Shown here in pieces: positions 15,386 through 23,577 of a DNA stretch of 33,590 nucleotides (its first letter is position 1; each line of letters starts with the position of its first letter). The notes under the pieces were generated by a model. That model worked only from the letters and a program-made list of their open reading frames with translations, was not told where the DNA came from and did not search any database. The DNA is from Streptomyces humi (lineage in GTDB: Bacteria; Actinomycetota; Actinomycetes; Streptomycetales; Streptomycetaceae): assembly GCF_001005085.2 (NCBI RefSeq), contig NZ_LBMU02000094.1, positions 1 to 33,590 on the forward strand. Direction: 5' to 3'. The position numbers and the translations under genes were made by a program.

Positions 15386-16810
15386 ATGTCCAGGGAGCAA
15401 CGCGGGCCGAACGAAAAGCTCGGCGCCGTTCTCGCCCTCGCGGGAATCAGCAACGCAGGACTCGCGCGACGCGTCAACGATCTTGGCGCTCAACGCGGGT
15501 TGACTCTTCGCTACGACAAGACGTCGGTGGCGCGCTGGGTGTCGAAGGGCATGGTGCCGCAGGGCGCCGCGCCGCACCTCATCGCGGCCGCGATCGGCCA
15601 GAAGCTCGGCCGCCCGGTGCCGCTCCACGAGATCGGCCTGGCGGACGCGGACCCCGCGCCCGAAGTGGGCCTCGCCTTCCCCAGAGACGTCGGACAGGCG
15701 GTGCGGTCGGCGACCGAGCTGTACCGTCTCGACCTCGCCGGCCGCCGGGCCGGCACGGGTGGCATCTGGCAGTCGCTGGCCGGTTCGTTCGCAGTGAGCG
15801 CATACGCAACGCCCGCCTCGCGCTGGCTGATAACCCCCGCCGACAGTTCGGTCGCGCGCGAGGCCTTCGGCGCCGAGGGTGCGGGCGCACCGCTCAAAGT
15901 CGGCCACAGTGACGTGCAGAAGCTGCGGGAGGCCGCCGAGGACGCCAGGCGCTGGGACTCCAAGTACGGGGGCGGCGACTGGCGTTCTTCGATGGTGCCG
16001 GAGTGTTTACGGGTGGAGGCGGCACCGCTGCTGCTCGGCGCGTACTCCGACGAGGTCGGGCGGGCGCTGTTCGGGGCGAGTGCCGAGCTGACGCGGCTGG
16101 CCGGGTGGATGGCGTTCGACACGGGCCAGCAGGAGGCCGCGCAGCGGTACTACATCCAGGCGCTGCGGCTCGCCCGCGCCGCCGCGGACGTGCCGCTCGG
16201 CGGGTATGTCCTGGCATCGATGTCGTTGCAGGCGACCTACCGCGGGTTCGGCGACGAGGGCGTCGATCTCGCGCAGGCCGCCGTGGAGCGCAACCGGGGA
16301 CTGGCGACGGCGCGGACCATGAGCTTCTTCCGGCTCGTCGAGGCGCGGGCACACGCGCGCGCCGGTGACGCACAGGCCGCGGGCGCCGCGCTGAAGGCCT
16401 CGGAGGGCTGGCTGGAGCGGGCCCGGGAGGGGGACAACGACCCCTCCTGGCTCGGCTTCTACGGCTACGACCGGTTCGCCGCGGACGCGGCGGAGTGCTA
16501 CCGCGACCTGAAGGCGCCGCGGCAGGTACGGCGCTTCACCGAGCAGGCGCTGTCCAAACCGACGGAGGAGTTCGTGCGGTCGCACGGGCTGCGGCTGGTG
16601 GTGTCGGCCGTTGCCGAACTGGAGTCCGGAAACCTCGACGCGGCGTGCGAGCAGGGGGTGCGGGCCGTGGAGGTGGCCGGGCGGATCTCGTCGGCACGGA
16701 CGACGGAGTACGTGAAGGATCTGCTGCACCGGCTGGAGCCCTACGGGGACGAGCCGAGGGTGGTGGAGCTGCGGGAGCGGGCCCGGCCGTTGCTGATGGC
16801 GCCGGCGTGA
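15386..16810 (+). CDS. Sporulation-associated / NsdA-like regulator with helix-turn-helix and TPR-like repeats
   Basis: 474 aa. An N-terminal XRE-like helix-turn-helix (about 10-60: LALAGISNAGLARRVND then KTSVARWVSKG) is followed by a long helical region with TPR-like character (about 220-460), such as GQQEAAQRYYIQALRLARAA. The family I recall includes the S. griseus ORF1590 sporulation gene product and the antibiotic repressor NsdA. A leucine at residue 208 is encoded by TTA (16007-16009), the rare bldA-dependent codon, so translation should rise late in the life cycle. The ATG at 15386 has GAGGGGT about 6 nt upstream. The exact role is inferred from family only. Confidence 0.82.
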   Translation: MSREQRGPNEKLGAVLALAGISNAGLARRVNDLGAQRGLTLRYDKTSVARWVSKGMVPQGAAPHLIAAAIGQKLGRPVPLHEIGLADADPAPEVGLAFPRDVGQAVRSATELYRLDLAGRRAGTGGIWQSLAGSFAVSAYATPASRWLITPADSSVAREAFGAEGAGAPLKVGHSDVQKLREAAEDARRWDSKYGGGDWRSSMVPECLRVEAAPLLLGAYSDEVGRALFGASAELTRLAGWMAFDTGQQEAAQRYYIQALRLARAAADVPLGGYVLASMSLQATYRGFGDEGVDLAQAAVERNRGLATARTMSFFRLVEARAHARAGDAQAAGAALKASEGWLERAREGDNDPSWLGFYGYDRFAADAAECYRDLKAPRQVRRFTEQALSKPTEEFVRSHGLRLVVSAVAELESGNLDAACEQGVRAVEVAGRISSARTTEYVKDLLHRLEPYGDEPRVVELRERARPLLMAPA

Positions 16811-16850
16811 GGGTCGCCCAGTCGTCCGCCGAGTTCATGCGATCAGGCGG

Positions 16851-16893
16851 GTGCGGGTGTGTGGGGGCTGGTCGCGCAGTTCCACGCGCCGCT
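16851..16893. repeat. Dispersed streptomycete-type intergenic repeat, copy 2
   Basis: On the minus strand it reads GGCGCGTGGAACTGCGCGAC then CAGCCCCC and CACACCCGC, matching the repeat at 2426-2467 along its length with scattered changes. It lies in the 161-bp gap after the sporulation regulator. Confidence 0.6.
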
Positions 16894-16971
16894 CGCGGGG
16901 CGCTTCACCAACCGTGCGTTTGAAGTGGCTGTCAGTGGCGCAGTGCACTATCGACGTGGGAGGTGGTGCAG

Positions 16972-18183
16972 GTGCGGGCCGGGATCGCTTACGACTGTGA
17001 CGTGCTCGTCGTCGGGGGTGGGATCGTCGGGCTGTCGACGGCGTACGCGATCAGCCGTGCCGCGCCCGGCACCCGGGTCACCGTGCTGGAGAAGGAGGCC
17101 GGGGCGGCCCGGCACCAGACCGGACGGAACAGCGGGGTCATCCACAGCGGGATCTACTACCGTCCCGGGTCGCTGAAGGCCCGGTACGCGGTCAAGGGCG
17201 CCGCCGAGATGGTCAAGTTCTGCGCGGAGTACGGCATCGCGCACGCCGTCACCGGCAAGCTGATCGTGGCCACCGAGCGGGCCGAGCTGCCCCGGCTGCA
17301 CGCCCTCGTGCAGCGCGGCCGGGAGAACGGGATACCGGTGCGGGAGCTGGGGGCCGCGCAGATCGGGGAGTACGAGCCGGAGGTGCGCGGCCTGGCCGCC
17401 ATACACGTCGGGACGACCGGGGTGTGCGACTTCGTGGGGGTGGCCCGGCAGCTCGGCACGGCCTCGGGGGCGGAGATCCGGTACGGCGCGCGGGTCGTCC
17501 GGGTGGACCGGCGGCCGGAGCGGGGCGTGGCCGTGCTCACCTCGCGCGGCGACGTCGTACGCGCCCGCGTGCTGGTGAACTGCGCCGGGCTGTACTGCGA
17601 CGAACTCGCCCGCCTGACCGGGGACGAACCGGGGATGCGGATCGTGCCGTTCCGGGGCGAGTACTTCGAGCTGGCACGGCCGGGGCTGGTGCGGGGCCTG
17701 GTGTATCCGGTGCCGGATCCGGCGTTCCCGTTCCTCGGGGTGCACCTCACGCGCGGGATCGACGGCGGTGTCCACGTCGGCCCCAACGCGGTGCCGGCGC
17801 TGGCCCGGGAGGGGTACGGGTGGAACGTCGTACGGCCCCGGGAGGTCGCCGGGACGCTGGCCTGGCCGGGCTCGTGGACGCTGGCACGGCGGCACTGGCG
17901 GTACGGCGGCGGGGAGCTGCGCCGGTCGGTGTCGAAGCGGGCGTTCACCACGGCCGTACGGCGGCTGCTGCCCGCCGTGGACGAGGGGGACCTGGTGCGG
18001 ACGGCGGCCGGGGTGCGGGCGCAGGCCGTGCTGCGGGACGGCACACTCGTCGACGACTTCCTGATCAAGGAGGGCCCGCGCGCGGTGCACGTGCTGAACG
18101 CGCCCTCGCCCGCGGCGACGGCCTCGCTGCCGATCGGGCGGGAGGTGGCGCGGCGGGCGCTGGAGATGCTGGGTTCGATGTGA
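16972..18183 (+). CDS. lhgO: L-2-hydroxyglutarate oxidase (FAD-dependent)
   Basis: 403 aa, the usual size for the family. The FAD-binding Rossmann motif VLVVGGGIVGLSTAYAI is at the N-terminus, followed by the LhgO signature HQTGRNSGVIHSGIYYRPGS. Later segments match the family: VPFRGEYFEL, YPVPDPAFPFLGVHLT and NAPSPAATASLPIG at the end. It oxidises L-2-hydroxyglutarate to 2-oxoglutarate, passing electrons to a quinone or oxygen, as a metabolite repair step. Three in-frame GTGs (16963, 16966, 16972) are possible. I choose 16972, which is 8 nt after GGAGG. It is followed 53 bp later by trmB on the same strand. Confidence 0.9.
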   Translation: MRAGIAYDCDVLVVGGGIVGLSTAYAISRAAPGTRVTVLEKEAGAARHQTGRNSGVIHSGIYYRPGSLKARYAVKGAAEMVKFCAEYGIAHAVTGKLIVATERAELPRLHALVQRGRENGIPVRELGAAQIGEYEPEVRGLAAIHVGTTGVCDFVGVARQLGTASGAEIRYGARVVRVDRRPERGVAVLTSRGDVVRARVLVNCAGLYCDELARLTGDEPGMRIVPFRGEYFELARPGLVRGLVYPVPDPAFPFLGVHLTRGIDGGVHVGPNAVPALAREGYGWNVVRPREVAGTLAWPGSWTLARRHWRYGGGELRRSVSKRAFTTAVRRLLPAVDEGDLVRTAAGVRAQAVLRDGTLVDDFLIKEGPRAVHVLNAPSPAATASLPIGREVARRALEMLGSM

Positions 18184-18220
18184 CCCCCGCACGGGGCCCG
18201 TCCGCGTCCGGTACGGGCCG

Positions 18221-18239
18221 TAAAATCGGATGCACTGTG
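18221..18239 (+). promoter_or_regulatory. Candidate -10 box and leaderless start of trmB
   Basis: TAAAAT (18221-18226) lies 10 nt before the GTG at 18237, with no ribosome site between. The -35 position has no clear TTGACA. A separate leaderless trmB message is therefore possible even though lhgO is just upstream. Confidence 0.35.
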
Positions 18240-19118
18240 TCTGACTCGCTCAATGCCCACGAAGCCCCCCAGCCCACCGGGACCGTCCCCGGCGCCGGCT
18301 CCCACCACACCCCCGGGGTGTCCGTCCGGCACACCCGGGCCAAGGGGGAACCCCGGTTCCCCGACGGGCCCACGGCCGATCCCGCCGGGTCGCACTTCGA
18401 GCGGCGGATCCGCAGCTTCCAGCCGCGCCGCAGCCGGGTGACCGCCGGGCAGGCCGACGCCCTCCAGCGGCTGTGGCCCAAGTGGGGGCTGGACATCGAC
18501 GGGCAGCGGGTCATCGACCTCGGTGAGCTGTTCGGCAACGGCGACCCGGTGGTGCTGGAGATCGGGTTCGGGATGGGCGAGGCGACCGCGCAGATGGCCG
18601 CCGAGGACCAGGGCGTCAACATCCTCGCCGTGGACGTGCACACACCGGGGCAGGGGAACCTGCTCAACCTCGCCGACCAGCAGGGGCTGTCCAACGTCCG
18701 GGTCGGCAACGGCGACGCGATCATCCTGCTCCGGGAGATGCTCACGCCCGACTCGCTCGACGGACTGCGCGTCTACTTCCCCGACCCCTGGCCGAAGAAG
18801 CGGCACCACAAGCGGCGCCTGATCCAGCCCGAGTTCCTCGACCTCGCCGCGACCCGCCTCAGGCCGGGGGCGACCGTGCACTGCGCGACGGACTGGGAGC
18901 CGTACGCCGAGCAGATGCTCGACGTGCTCGAAGCGCATCCCGAGTTCGAGAACACGCAGGCCGACGGCGGTTTCGCGCCACGTCCGCGGTACCGGCCGCT
19001 GACCCGTTTCGAGGGTCAGGGACTGGACAAGGGACATGTGGTGAACGATCTGCTCTTCCGTCGCGTACAGCATCGGGTGCGGCAGAGCGAGCAGCACCGA
19101 CTGGAGTCACCTCGTTAG
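18237..19118 (+). CDS. trmB: tRNA (guanine-N7-)-methyltransferase
   Basis: 293 aa. The S-adenosylmethionine loop VLEIGFGMGE is at 107-115 and the diagnostic TrmB motif YFPDPWPKKRHHKRRL is at about 180-195. These are followed by GGFAPRPRYRPLTRFEGQG near the end. The enzyme methylates G46 in the variable loop of many tRNAs in the cytoplasm. The N-terminal 45 or so residues (Pro/Gly/His-rich) are extra compared with E. coli TrmB. The GTG at 18237 is the first start with protein-like sequence after the lhgO stop. The stop overlaps the ribosome-site region of the PrsW gene, so the two are likely cotranscribed. Confidence 0.93.
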   Translation: MSDSLNAHEAPQPTGTVPGAGSHHTPGVSVRHTRAKGEPRFPDGPTADPAGSHFERRIRSFQPRRSRVTAGQADALQRLWPKWGLDIDGQRVIDLGELFGNGDPVVLEIGFGMGEATAQMAAEDQGVNILAVDVHTPGQGNLLNLADQQGLSNVRVGNGDAIILLREMLTPDSLDGLRVYFPDPWPKKRHHKRRLIQPEFLDLAATRLRPGATVHCATDWEPYAEQMLDVLEAHPEFENTQADGGFAPRPRYRPLTRFEGQGLDKGHVVNDLLFRRVQHRVRQSEQHRLESPR

Positions 19119-19128
19119 GGTCGATGCC

Positions 19129-20442
19129 GTGGCCACCTATTCGCCGCCGTACCCGCCGTACCCCCCGCACCCCGGCGACCAGGGCCTGCGGCATCCCCGC
19201 TGGTGGCAGCGGCGCTGGGTGCGGTACGGGGCGCTGGGCACCCTGCTGGCCGTCTCCGGGCTCGTCATCCTCGCGCTGGTGCGGGAGCAGACGGGGACGG
19301 AGGGGTTCCTCGTCGGCCTCGGGCTCGCCGTGCTGCCCGTGCCGCTGCTGGTGGGCGCGTTCCGCTGGCTCGACCGGGTACAGCCGGGCCCCTGGCGGAA
19401 CGTGCTGTTCGCCTTCGCCTGGGGTGCCTGCGCGGCCGCGCTGATAGCCATCGTCGCCAACAGCTTCGCGACGCGCTGGATAGCGACCGCGACCGCGGAC
19501 CCGAGCGGCGCGAACACGCTCGGGGCGACCGTGATAGCGCCGATCGTCGAGGAGTCCGCGAAGGCGGCCGCCGTACTGCTGGTGTTCCTGTTCCGCAGAC
19601 GGGACTTCACCGGGATCGTCGACGGGGTGGTGATAGCCGGGGTCACCGCCACCGGGTTCGCGTTCACCGAGAACATCCTCTACCTCGGTACGGCCTTCGG
19701 GACCGACCAGCTGACCGGTGACAGCGGGATCGCCTCCGTCACCGCGGCCACCTTCTTCGTACGCATCGTCATGTCGCCCTTCGCGCATCCCCTGTTCACC
19801 GTTCTCACCGGGATCGGCTTCGGCATCGCCGCGCTCTCCGGGCAACGGCAGCGGGCGCGGCGGGCGCTGGCGCCGGTCGCCGGGCTGCTCCTCGCGATGG
19901 GCATGCACGCGTTCTGGAACGGGTCGTCGACCTTCGGGCAGTTCGGGTTCTTCGCCGTGTACGGCATGTTCATGGTGCCGTCGTTCGGGCTGCTGACCTG
20001 GCTGGCGATCTGGACGCGGCAGCGGGAGCTGCGGGCCGTGCGGGAGGAGCTGCCCGCGTACGTCTACGCGGGCTGGCTGGGGGCGGCCGAACCGTTCGTC
20101 CTCGGGTCGATGCGGGCCCGGCAGATGGCCCGGGAGTACGCCGCGTACCACTTCGGGAAGCCGGCGGGGCGGGCGGTCGCCGAGTACGAGGGGTACGCGA
20201 CGACGCTGGCGCTGCTGCGGCGCCGGGGGCAGCGGGGGCGGGCGGAGGCCGATTTCGTCGTACGGGAACGGGAACTGCTGACCGAGCTGTGGAGCCGGCG
20301 GGAACTCGCCCGCCCCGCCCTGGAGTACGCGGCCCGGACGGCGGGCACGGGGTACGGCTACCCGGTCACTCCGGTCTACGGGGCGCCGGCCTGGTACGGG
20401 TCGGCGGTGCCGGCGCCGGCCTACAACCCGTACCGGTCGTAG
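19129..20442 (+). CDS. PrsW-family intramembrane metalloprotease (M82)
   Basis: 437 aa. A tyrosine/proline-rich cytoplasmic lead (1-25) precedes several membrane helices. The M82 catalytic motifs are visible: EESAK (141-145), FAFTEN (177-182), H220 in FAHPLFT and H260 in MGMHAFWN. The last 120 residues are soluble. PrsW cleaves an anti-sigma factor (RsiW) in Bacillus. The substrate here is unknown, though a membrane-bound sigma/anti-sigma fusion is encoded at 7133. GTG at 19129, with AGGG overlapping the trmB stop 8 nt upstream, suggests coupling to trmB. Confidence 0.88.
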   Translation: MATYSPPYPPYPPHPGDQGLRHPRWWQRRWVRYGALGTLLAVSGLVILALVREQTGTEGFLVGLGLAVLPVPLLVGAFRWLDRVQPGPWRNVLFAFAWGACAAALIAIVANSFATRWIATATADPSGANTLGATVIAPIVEESAKAAAVLLVFLFRRRDFTGIVDGVVIAGVTATGFAFTENILYLGTAFGTDQLTGDSGIASVTAATFFVRIVMSPFAHPLFTVLTGIGFGIAALSGQRQRARRALAPVAGLLLAMGMHAFWNGSSTFGQFGFFAVYGMFMVPSFGLLTWLAIWTRQRELRAVREELPAYVYAGWLGAAEPFVLGSMRARQMAREYAAYHFGKPAGRAVAEYEGYATTLALLRRRGQRGRAEADFVVRERELLTELWSRRELARPALEYAARTAGTGYGYPVTPVYGAPAWYGSAVPAPAYNPYRS

Positions 20443-20534
20443 GCACGGGGGCGTGGCCTGCCTGGCACCGCCGAGCCGCACCCTCGTGACTGAACACCGC
20501 CGCGGCGGAGAGAAACGCGAGCGAGCGGCCGACG

Positions 20535-20632
20535 GAGAAGGCGGGGGGCCAAGAGAAGGCGGGGCCCAAGAAGGCAGGGGGCCAAGAAGGCAGGGGCCGA
20601 GAAGGCAGGGGCCGAGAGGAGGGGGCGGAGAG
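20535..20632 (+). repeat. Purine-rich tandem repeat array (about 16-bp unit)
   Basis: Five to six imperfect copies of a unit such as AGAAGGCAGGGGCCG. They hold runs of four to six G separated by short spacers, so the plus strand could form G-quadruplexes. It begins about 90 bp after the protease stop. Confidence 0.75.
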
Positions 20633-20671
20633 CAGCCGGGCCGCCACCCCGCCCCCGGCAGGCCCCGCCAC

Positions 20672-20790
20672 CCCGTCACCGTCAGGCCCCCTCAGGCCCC
20701 CTCAGGCTCCGTCACCGTCAGACCCCGTCACCGTCAGGCCCCCTCAGGCTCCGTCACCCTCAGGCCCCCTCAGGTCCCGTCACCGTCAGG
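20672..20790 (+). repeat. C/T-rich tandem repeat array
   Basis: Interspersed copies of CCGTCACCGTCAGG and CCCCCTCAGG fill about 120 bp; the longest shared block is about 26 bp. The last copy runs over the stop codon of the aldo/keto reductase gene (20786-20788). Together with the array at 20535 it occupies the convergent junction and may stop read-through from both sides. Confidence 0.75.
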
Positions 20791-21748
20791 CCGAAGCGGT
20801 CGTCAGTTTTTGCAGGTCGGTCTCCGTCAGGGTCAGGTCCGCCACTCCCAGCAGGGCCGGGAGCTGGTCCACCGTGCGGGCCGAGGCGATCGGGGCCGCG
20901 ACGGTGGGCTGGGCGGCCAGCCAGGCCAGGGCGACCGTGGGGACGGGGGCCGCGTGGGCCTCGGCGACCTCGTCCAGGGCGGTCAGGACCCGCTGACCGC
21001 GCTCGGACTCCAGGTGCTTGGCGGCGCCGCCCGCCCGGGCGCTGTCGACCGTCGTACCGGGGCGGTACTTGCCGGTGAGGAAGCCGGCGGCCAGGGCGAA
21101 GTACGGGACCGCGGCGAGCCCGGTGCGGGAGGCGAGGTCCTGGAGGGAGCCCTCGTAGGTGTCCCGGGAGACCAGGTTGTAGTGGGGCTGGAGGGCGACG
21201 TACCGGGCCAGGCCCTCGCGGTCGGAGAAGTCGAGGGACTCCTGGAGCCGCTCGGCGCTGATGTTGGACGCGGCGATGTGCCGGACCTTGCCCGCCCGCA
21301 CCAGCTCGTCCAGCGCTCCGACGATCTCCTCGACCGGCACCTCGGGCTTGTCGAAGTGGGTGTAGTAGAGGTCGATGTGGTCGGTGCCGAGGCGGCGCAG
21401 GGACGCGTCGGCGGCGGCCTTGATGTTGGCGGCGGACAGCCCCTGGTACTCGGGGTGCTGGCTGACCTTCGTGGCGATCACGACGTCGTCGCGGTTGCCG
21501 CGGGCCTTGACCCACCTGCCGATGATCGTCTCGGACTCGCCGCCCTTGTTGCCCTCGATCCACGCCGAGTAGGAGTCGGCGGTGTCGACGAAGTTGCCGC
21601 CCGCTGCCGCGTACGCGTCGAGGACGGCGAAGGAGGTGGCCTCGTCGGCGGTCCAGCCGAACACGTTGCCGCCGAGGGCGAGCGGGAAGACCTCCAGGTC
21701 GGAGGCGCCGAGCTTACGGAGGACGGGGGAAGCGGAAGAAGCAGTCAT
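20786..21748 (-). CDS. Aldo/keto reductase
   Basis: 320 aa with the (beta/alpha)8 fold signatures. The catalytic tetrad is D55, Y60, K94 and H131 (VDTADSYS, VIATKVSQ, YYTHFDKP). The motif RHIAASNISAERL and the family's C-terminal pattern are present. These enzymes reduce aldehydes or ketones with NADPH. The sequence resembles the general-stress / YghZ-like branch rather than a known pathway enzyme. ATG at 21748. It faces the PrsW gene across two repeat arrays. Substrate unknown. Confidence 0.9.
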   Translation of the reverse strand: MTASSASPVLRKLGASDLEVFPLALGGNVFGWTADEATSFAVLDAYAAAGGNFVDTADSYSAWIEGNKGGESETIIGRWVKARGNRDDVVIATKVSQHPEYQGLSAANIKAAADASLRRLGTDHIDLYYTHFDKPEVPVEEIVGALDELVRAGKVRHIAASNISAERLQESLDFSDREGLARYVALQPHYNLVSRDTYEGSLQDLASRTGLAAVPYFALAAGFLTGKYRPGTTVDSARAGGAAKHLESERGQRVLTALDEVAEAHAAPVPTVALAWLAAQPTVAAPIASARTVDQLPALLGVADLTLTETDLQKLTTASA

Positions 21749-21909
21749 GCTTCATTCCAACGCGCACCGGCAGGTTGGCCATCCCACGCAATACGAAGTT
21801 CTCGTAAAAGCGGAGGGCCCGGCGCGGGCGCGAGGCGTGCCGGACACACCTGACCGGCGGCCTCGACGTCGGGGGGCCGTCGGGCCGCCGGGGACAGGTG
21901 GAGGTTCCG

Positions 21910-22944
21910 TCAGGGGTTGAGGCCCTTGCCGCGGAGCCAGGTCATGGGGTCGATGCCGGTGGCCTGGCCGCCGGGGTGGACCTCCAGGTGGAGGTGCGGG
22001 CCGGTGACGTTGCCGGTGGCGCCGACGCGGCCGATGACATCGCCGGTGGCGACCTTCTGGCCGACCTTGACGCCGATCGAGGACTGGTGGCAGAACCACA
22101 GCTCGGTGCCGTCGTCCAGGGTGAGGATCGTGCGGTAGCCGTAGGACCCGGCCCAGCCCGCCTCGGTGATCGTGCCGCCGTGGACGGCCTTGATGATGGT
22201 GCCGGTGGGCGCGGCGAAGTCGAGGCCGGTGTGGTAGCCGGAGGACCACATGGAGCCTGCCTGACCGAACGTGCCGGTGATCGTGTACGACACGACCGGC
22301 AGCGTGTACTGCTTGGCCAGCGCGGCGAGCCGGGCCTGCTCGGCCTTCTGCTTGGCCGCGGCGACGGCCTTGTCCTTGGCGTCGCTCGCCTTGGCGGCGG
22401 CGGCCTGTTCCGCCTTGGCCTCCGCGGTGGCGACCGCCTTGTCGGCGGCGGCCACGGCCTTGGCACTGGCCTTGCTGTCGAGCTGGCTCTGCTGCCGCTC
22501 GGCCTGGGCGATGATCCGGCTGCGCAGCGCCTCACCGGCGTCGGCGGCGGAGTCGTCCGCGTCGGTGGCGGTCGTCGTGGTGACGCTGCTGAGCGCGGTC
22601 TGCGTCGCCTGGTGGCCGCCGTCCTCACCGAGCAGGGAGTCGACGGAGGGCAGGTCCGGCAGGGAGATGGAGACCGGCCGGTGGCCGGTGTTGGCGCTGG
22701 CCATGCCGCCCGCGCCGACGGCGGCGATCACGCCGACGCCGAGGACCGTGGAGCTGCGGGCGAGTCCGCCGCCGCGCTGCTTGGCGACCCGGTGCCGGCC
22801 GCGTTCGGGGGCGAGGGACTCCTCGGTGGGGTTCCACTCCTCCCAGGGGCCCTCGTCGCTGCGGTAGCTGCCGTAGCCGAAGGTGTCGGGCTGACGCCGA
22901 CCGGGTGCGAACGGGGCTGTGGGGGCAGACGGGTTGGACGCCAC
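21910..22944 (-). CDS. M23 family peptidoglycan endopeptidase, membrane-anchored
   Basis: 344 aa. A cytoplasmic lead (1-62) is followed by a transmembrane or signal-anchor helix (about 63-85) and a long Ala/Lys/Glu helical coiled-coil region (about 130-212). The LytM/M23 domain (about 220-344) has zinc ligands H238, D242 and H319, in HTGLDFAAPTG and GPHLHLEVHPGG. It cuts peptide cross-links in the cell wall outside the membrane. The GTG at 22944 follows AAAGGAG with a 9-nt gap. Expression is probably controlled by the c-di-AMP riboswitch in its leader, a link known for several streptomycete wall hydrolases. Confidence 0.92.
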   Translation of the reverse strand: MASNPSAPTAPFAPGRRQPDTFGYGSYRSDEGPWEEWNPTEESLAPERGRHRVAKQRGGGLARSSTVLGVGVIAAVGAGGMASANTGHRPVSISLPDLPSVDSLLGEDGGHQATQTALSSVTTTTATDADDSAADAGEALRSRIIAQAERQQSQLDSKASAKAVAAADKAVATAEAKAEQAAAAKASDAKDKAVAAAKQKAEQARLAALAKQYTLPVVSYTITGTFGQAGSMWSSGYHTGLDFAAPTGTIIKAVHGGTITEAGWAGSYGYRTILTLDDGTELWFCHQSSIGVKVGQKVATGDVIGRVGATGNVTGPHLHLEVHPGGQATGIDPMTWLRGKGLNP

Positions 22945-22959
22945 GCGGGCGCACTCCTT

Positions 22960-23108
22960 TCCTTCCGCCGCCTACCGGGTTAGCTGACGGGTTCGGAGCG
23001 GGAAGGTCTCCTACGCGCGTATACCGGCCGTTTCGTACTCGGCGGCAGCCGTGCGATTCACCCCAAGGTGGTGGTTCCCCGGTTCCCTTGACGGGATTCG
23101 GCGCGTGC
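22960..23108 (-). promoter_or_regulatory. c-di-AMP riboswitch (ydaO/yuaA type)
   Basis: The leader of the M23 gene carries the conserved ydaO blocks in order on the minus strand: GAATCCCGTCAAGGG, AACCGGGGAACC, TTGGGGTGAATC, GTAGGAGACCTTCCCGCTCC, and GAACCCGTCAGCTAACC then CGGTAGGCGG. The aptamer ends about 16 bp before the start codon. It should respond to cyclic di-AMP, which links wall cutting to growth and osmotic state; high ligand is expected to turn the gene off. Confidence 0.9.
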
Positions 23109-23377
23109 GCACGGAGCCGACTCGGGTGACGGCTGGGACGACCGCGCTGCGTTATCGAACGTTAATAGACCCGGCTGTCAGATTCCAAGCCATTCGCCTT
23201 GATCATTAAGCTTCCACAGCATGGACTTACCTGCCACGACCGGTCAAAAACGGTCGAGTTGGCCACGCCCTTCGATCGGATCAGGCGTCACACGCGTTTT
23301 GATGGTGACTCAGATGTGATGCGGAGGGGCGCCGTCCGGGCACCCTGCGTGACACCGGGGAGCGCGAACCTAAAAAG
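23109..23377 (-). promoter_or_regulatory. Upstream region of the M23 gene, probable promoter
   Basis: No gene is seen in this stretch, which is richer in A and T. On the minus strand CTGACA and GATAAC (about 23153-23182) are about 19 bp apart, ahead of the riboswitch. A short inverted repeat, CGACCG and CGGTCG, lies near 23238-23256. The promoter call is tentative. Confidence 0.35.
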
Positions 23378-23417
23378 ACCCGGGGCCGGAATCCTCGATC
23401 GGATTCCGGCCCCGGGT
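23378..23417 (-). terminator. Intrinsic terminator downstream of tRNA-fMet
   Basis: A perfect 17-bp stem (23378-23394 with 23401-23417) and 6-nt loop, followed on the minus strand by TCTTTTT. It starts about 5 bp after the tRNA. Confidence 0.92.
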
Positions 23418-23422
23418 TTCAG

Positions 23423-23496
23423 TAGCGGGGACAGGATTTGAACCTGCGACCTCTGGGTTATGAGCCCAGCGAGCTACCGAGCTGCTCCACCCCGCG
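23423..23496 (-). tRNA. Initiator tRNA-Met (CAT)
   Basis: On the minus strand a 74-nt cloverleaf with anticodon CAT in the loop CTCATAA. Initiator hallmarks are present: three G-C pairs next to the anticodon loop (GGG/CCC) and a mismatched first acceptor pair (C1 with U72). The CCA end is not encoded. Confidence 0.95.
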
Positions 23497-23577
23497 TCGG
23501 TGACACCAGCATACGCCATCGGAAGGGTGCGAGTCACACGGGTTACGGGAGGGGTGCCGGCGGCCGGTCGCCGAGCG

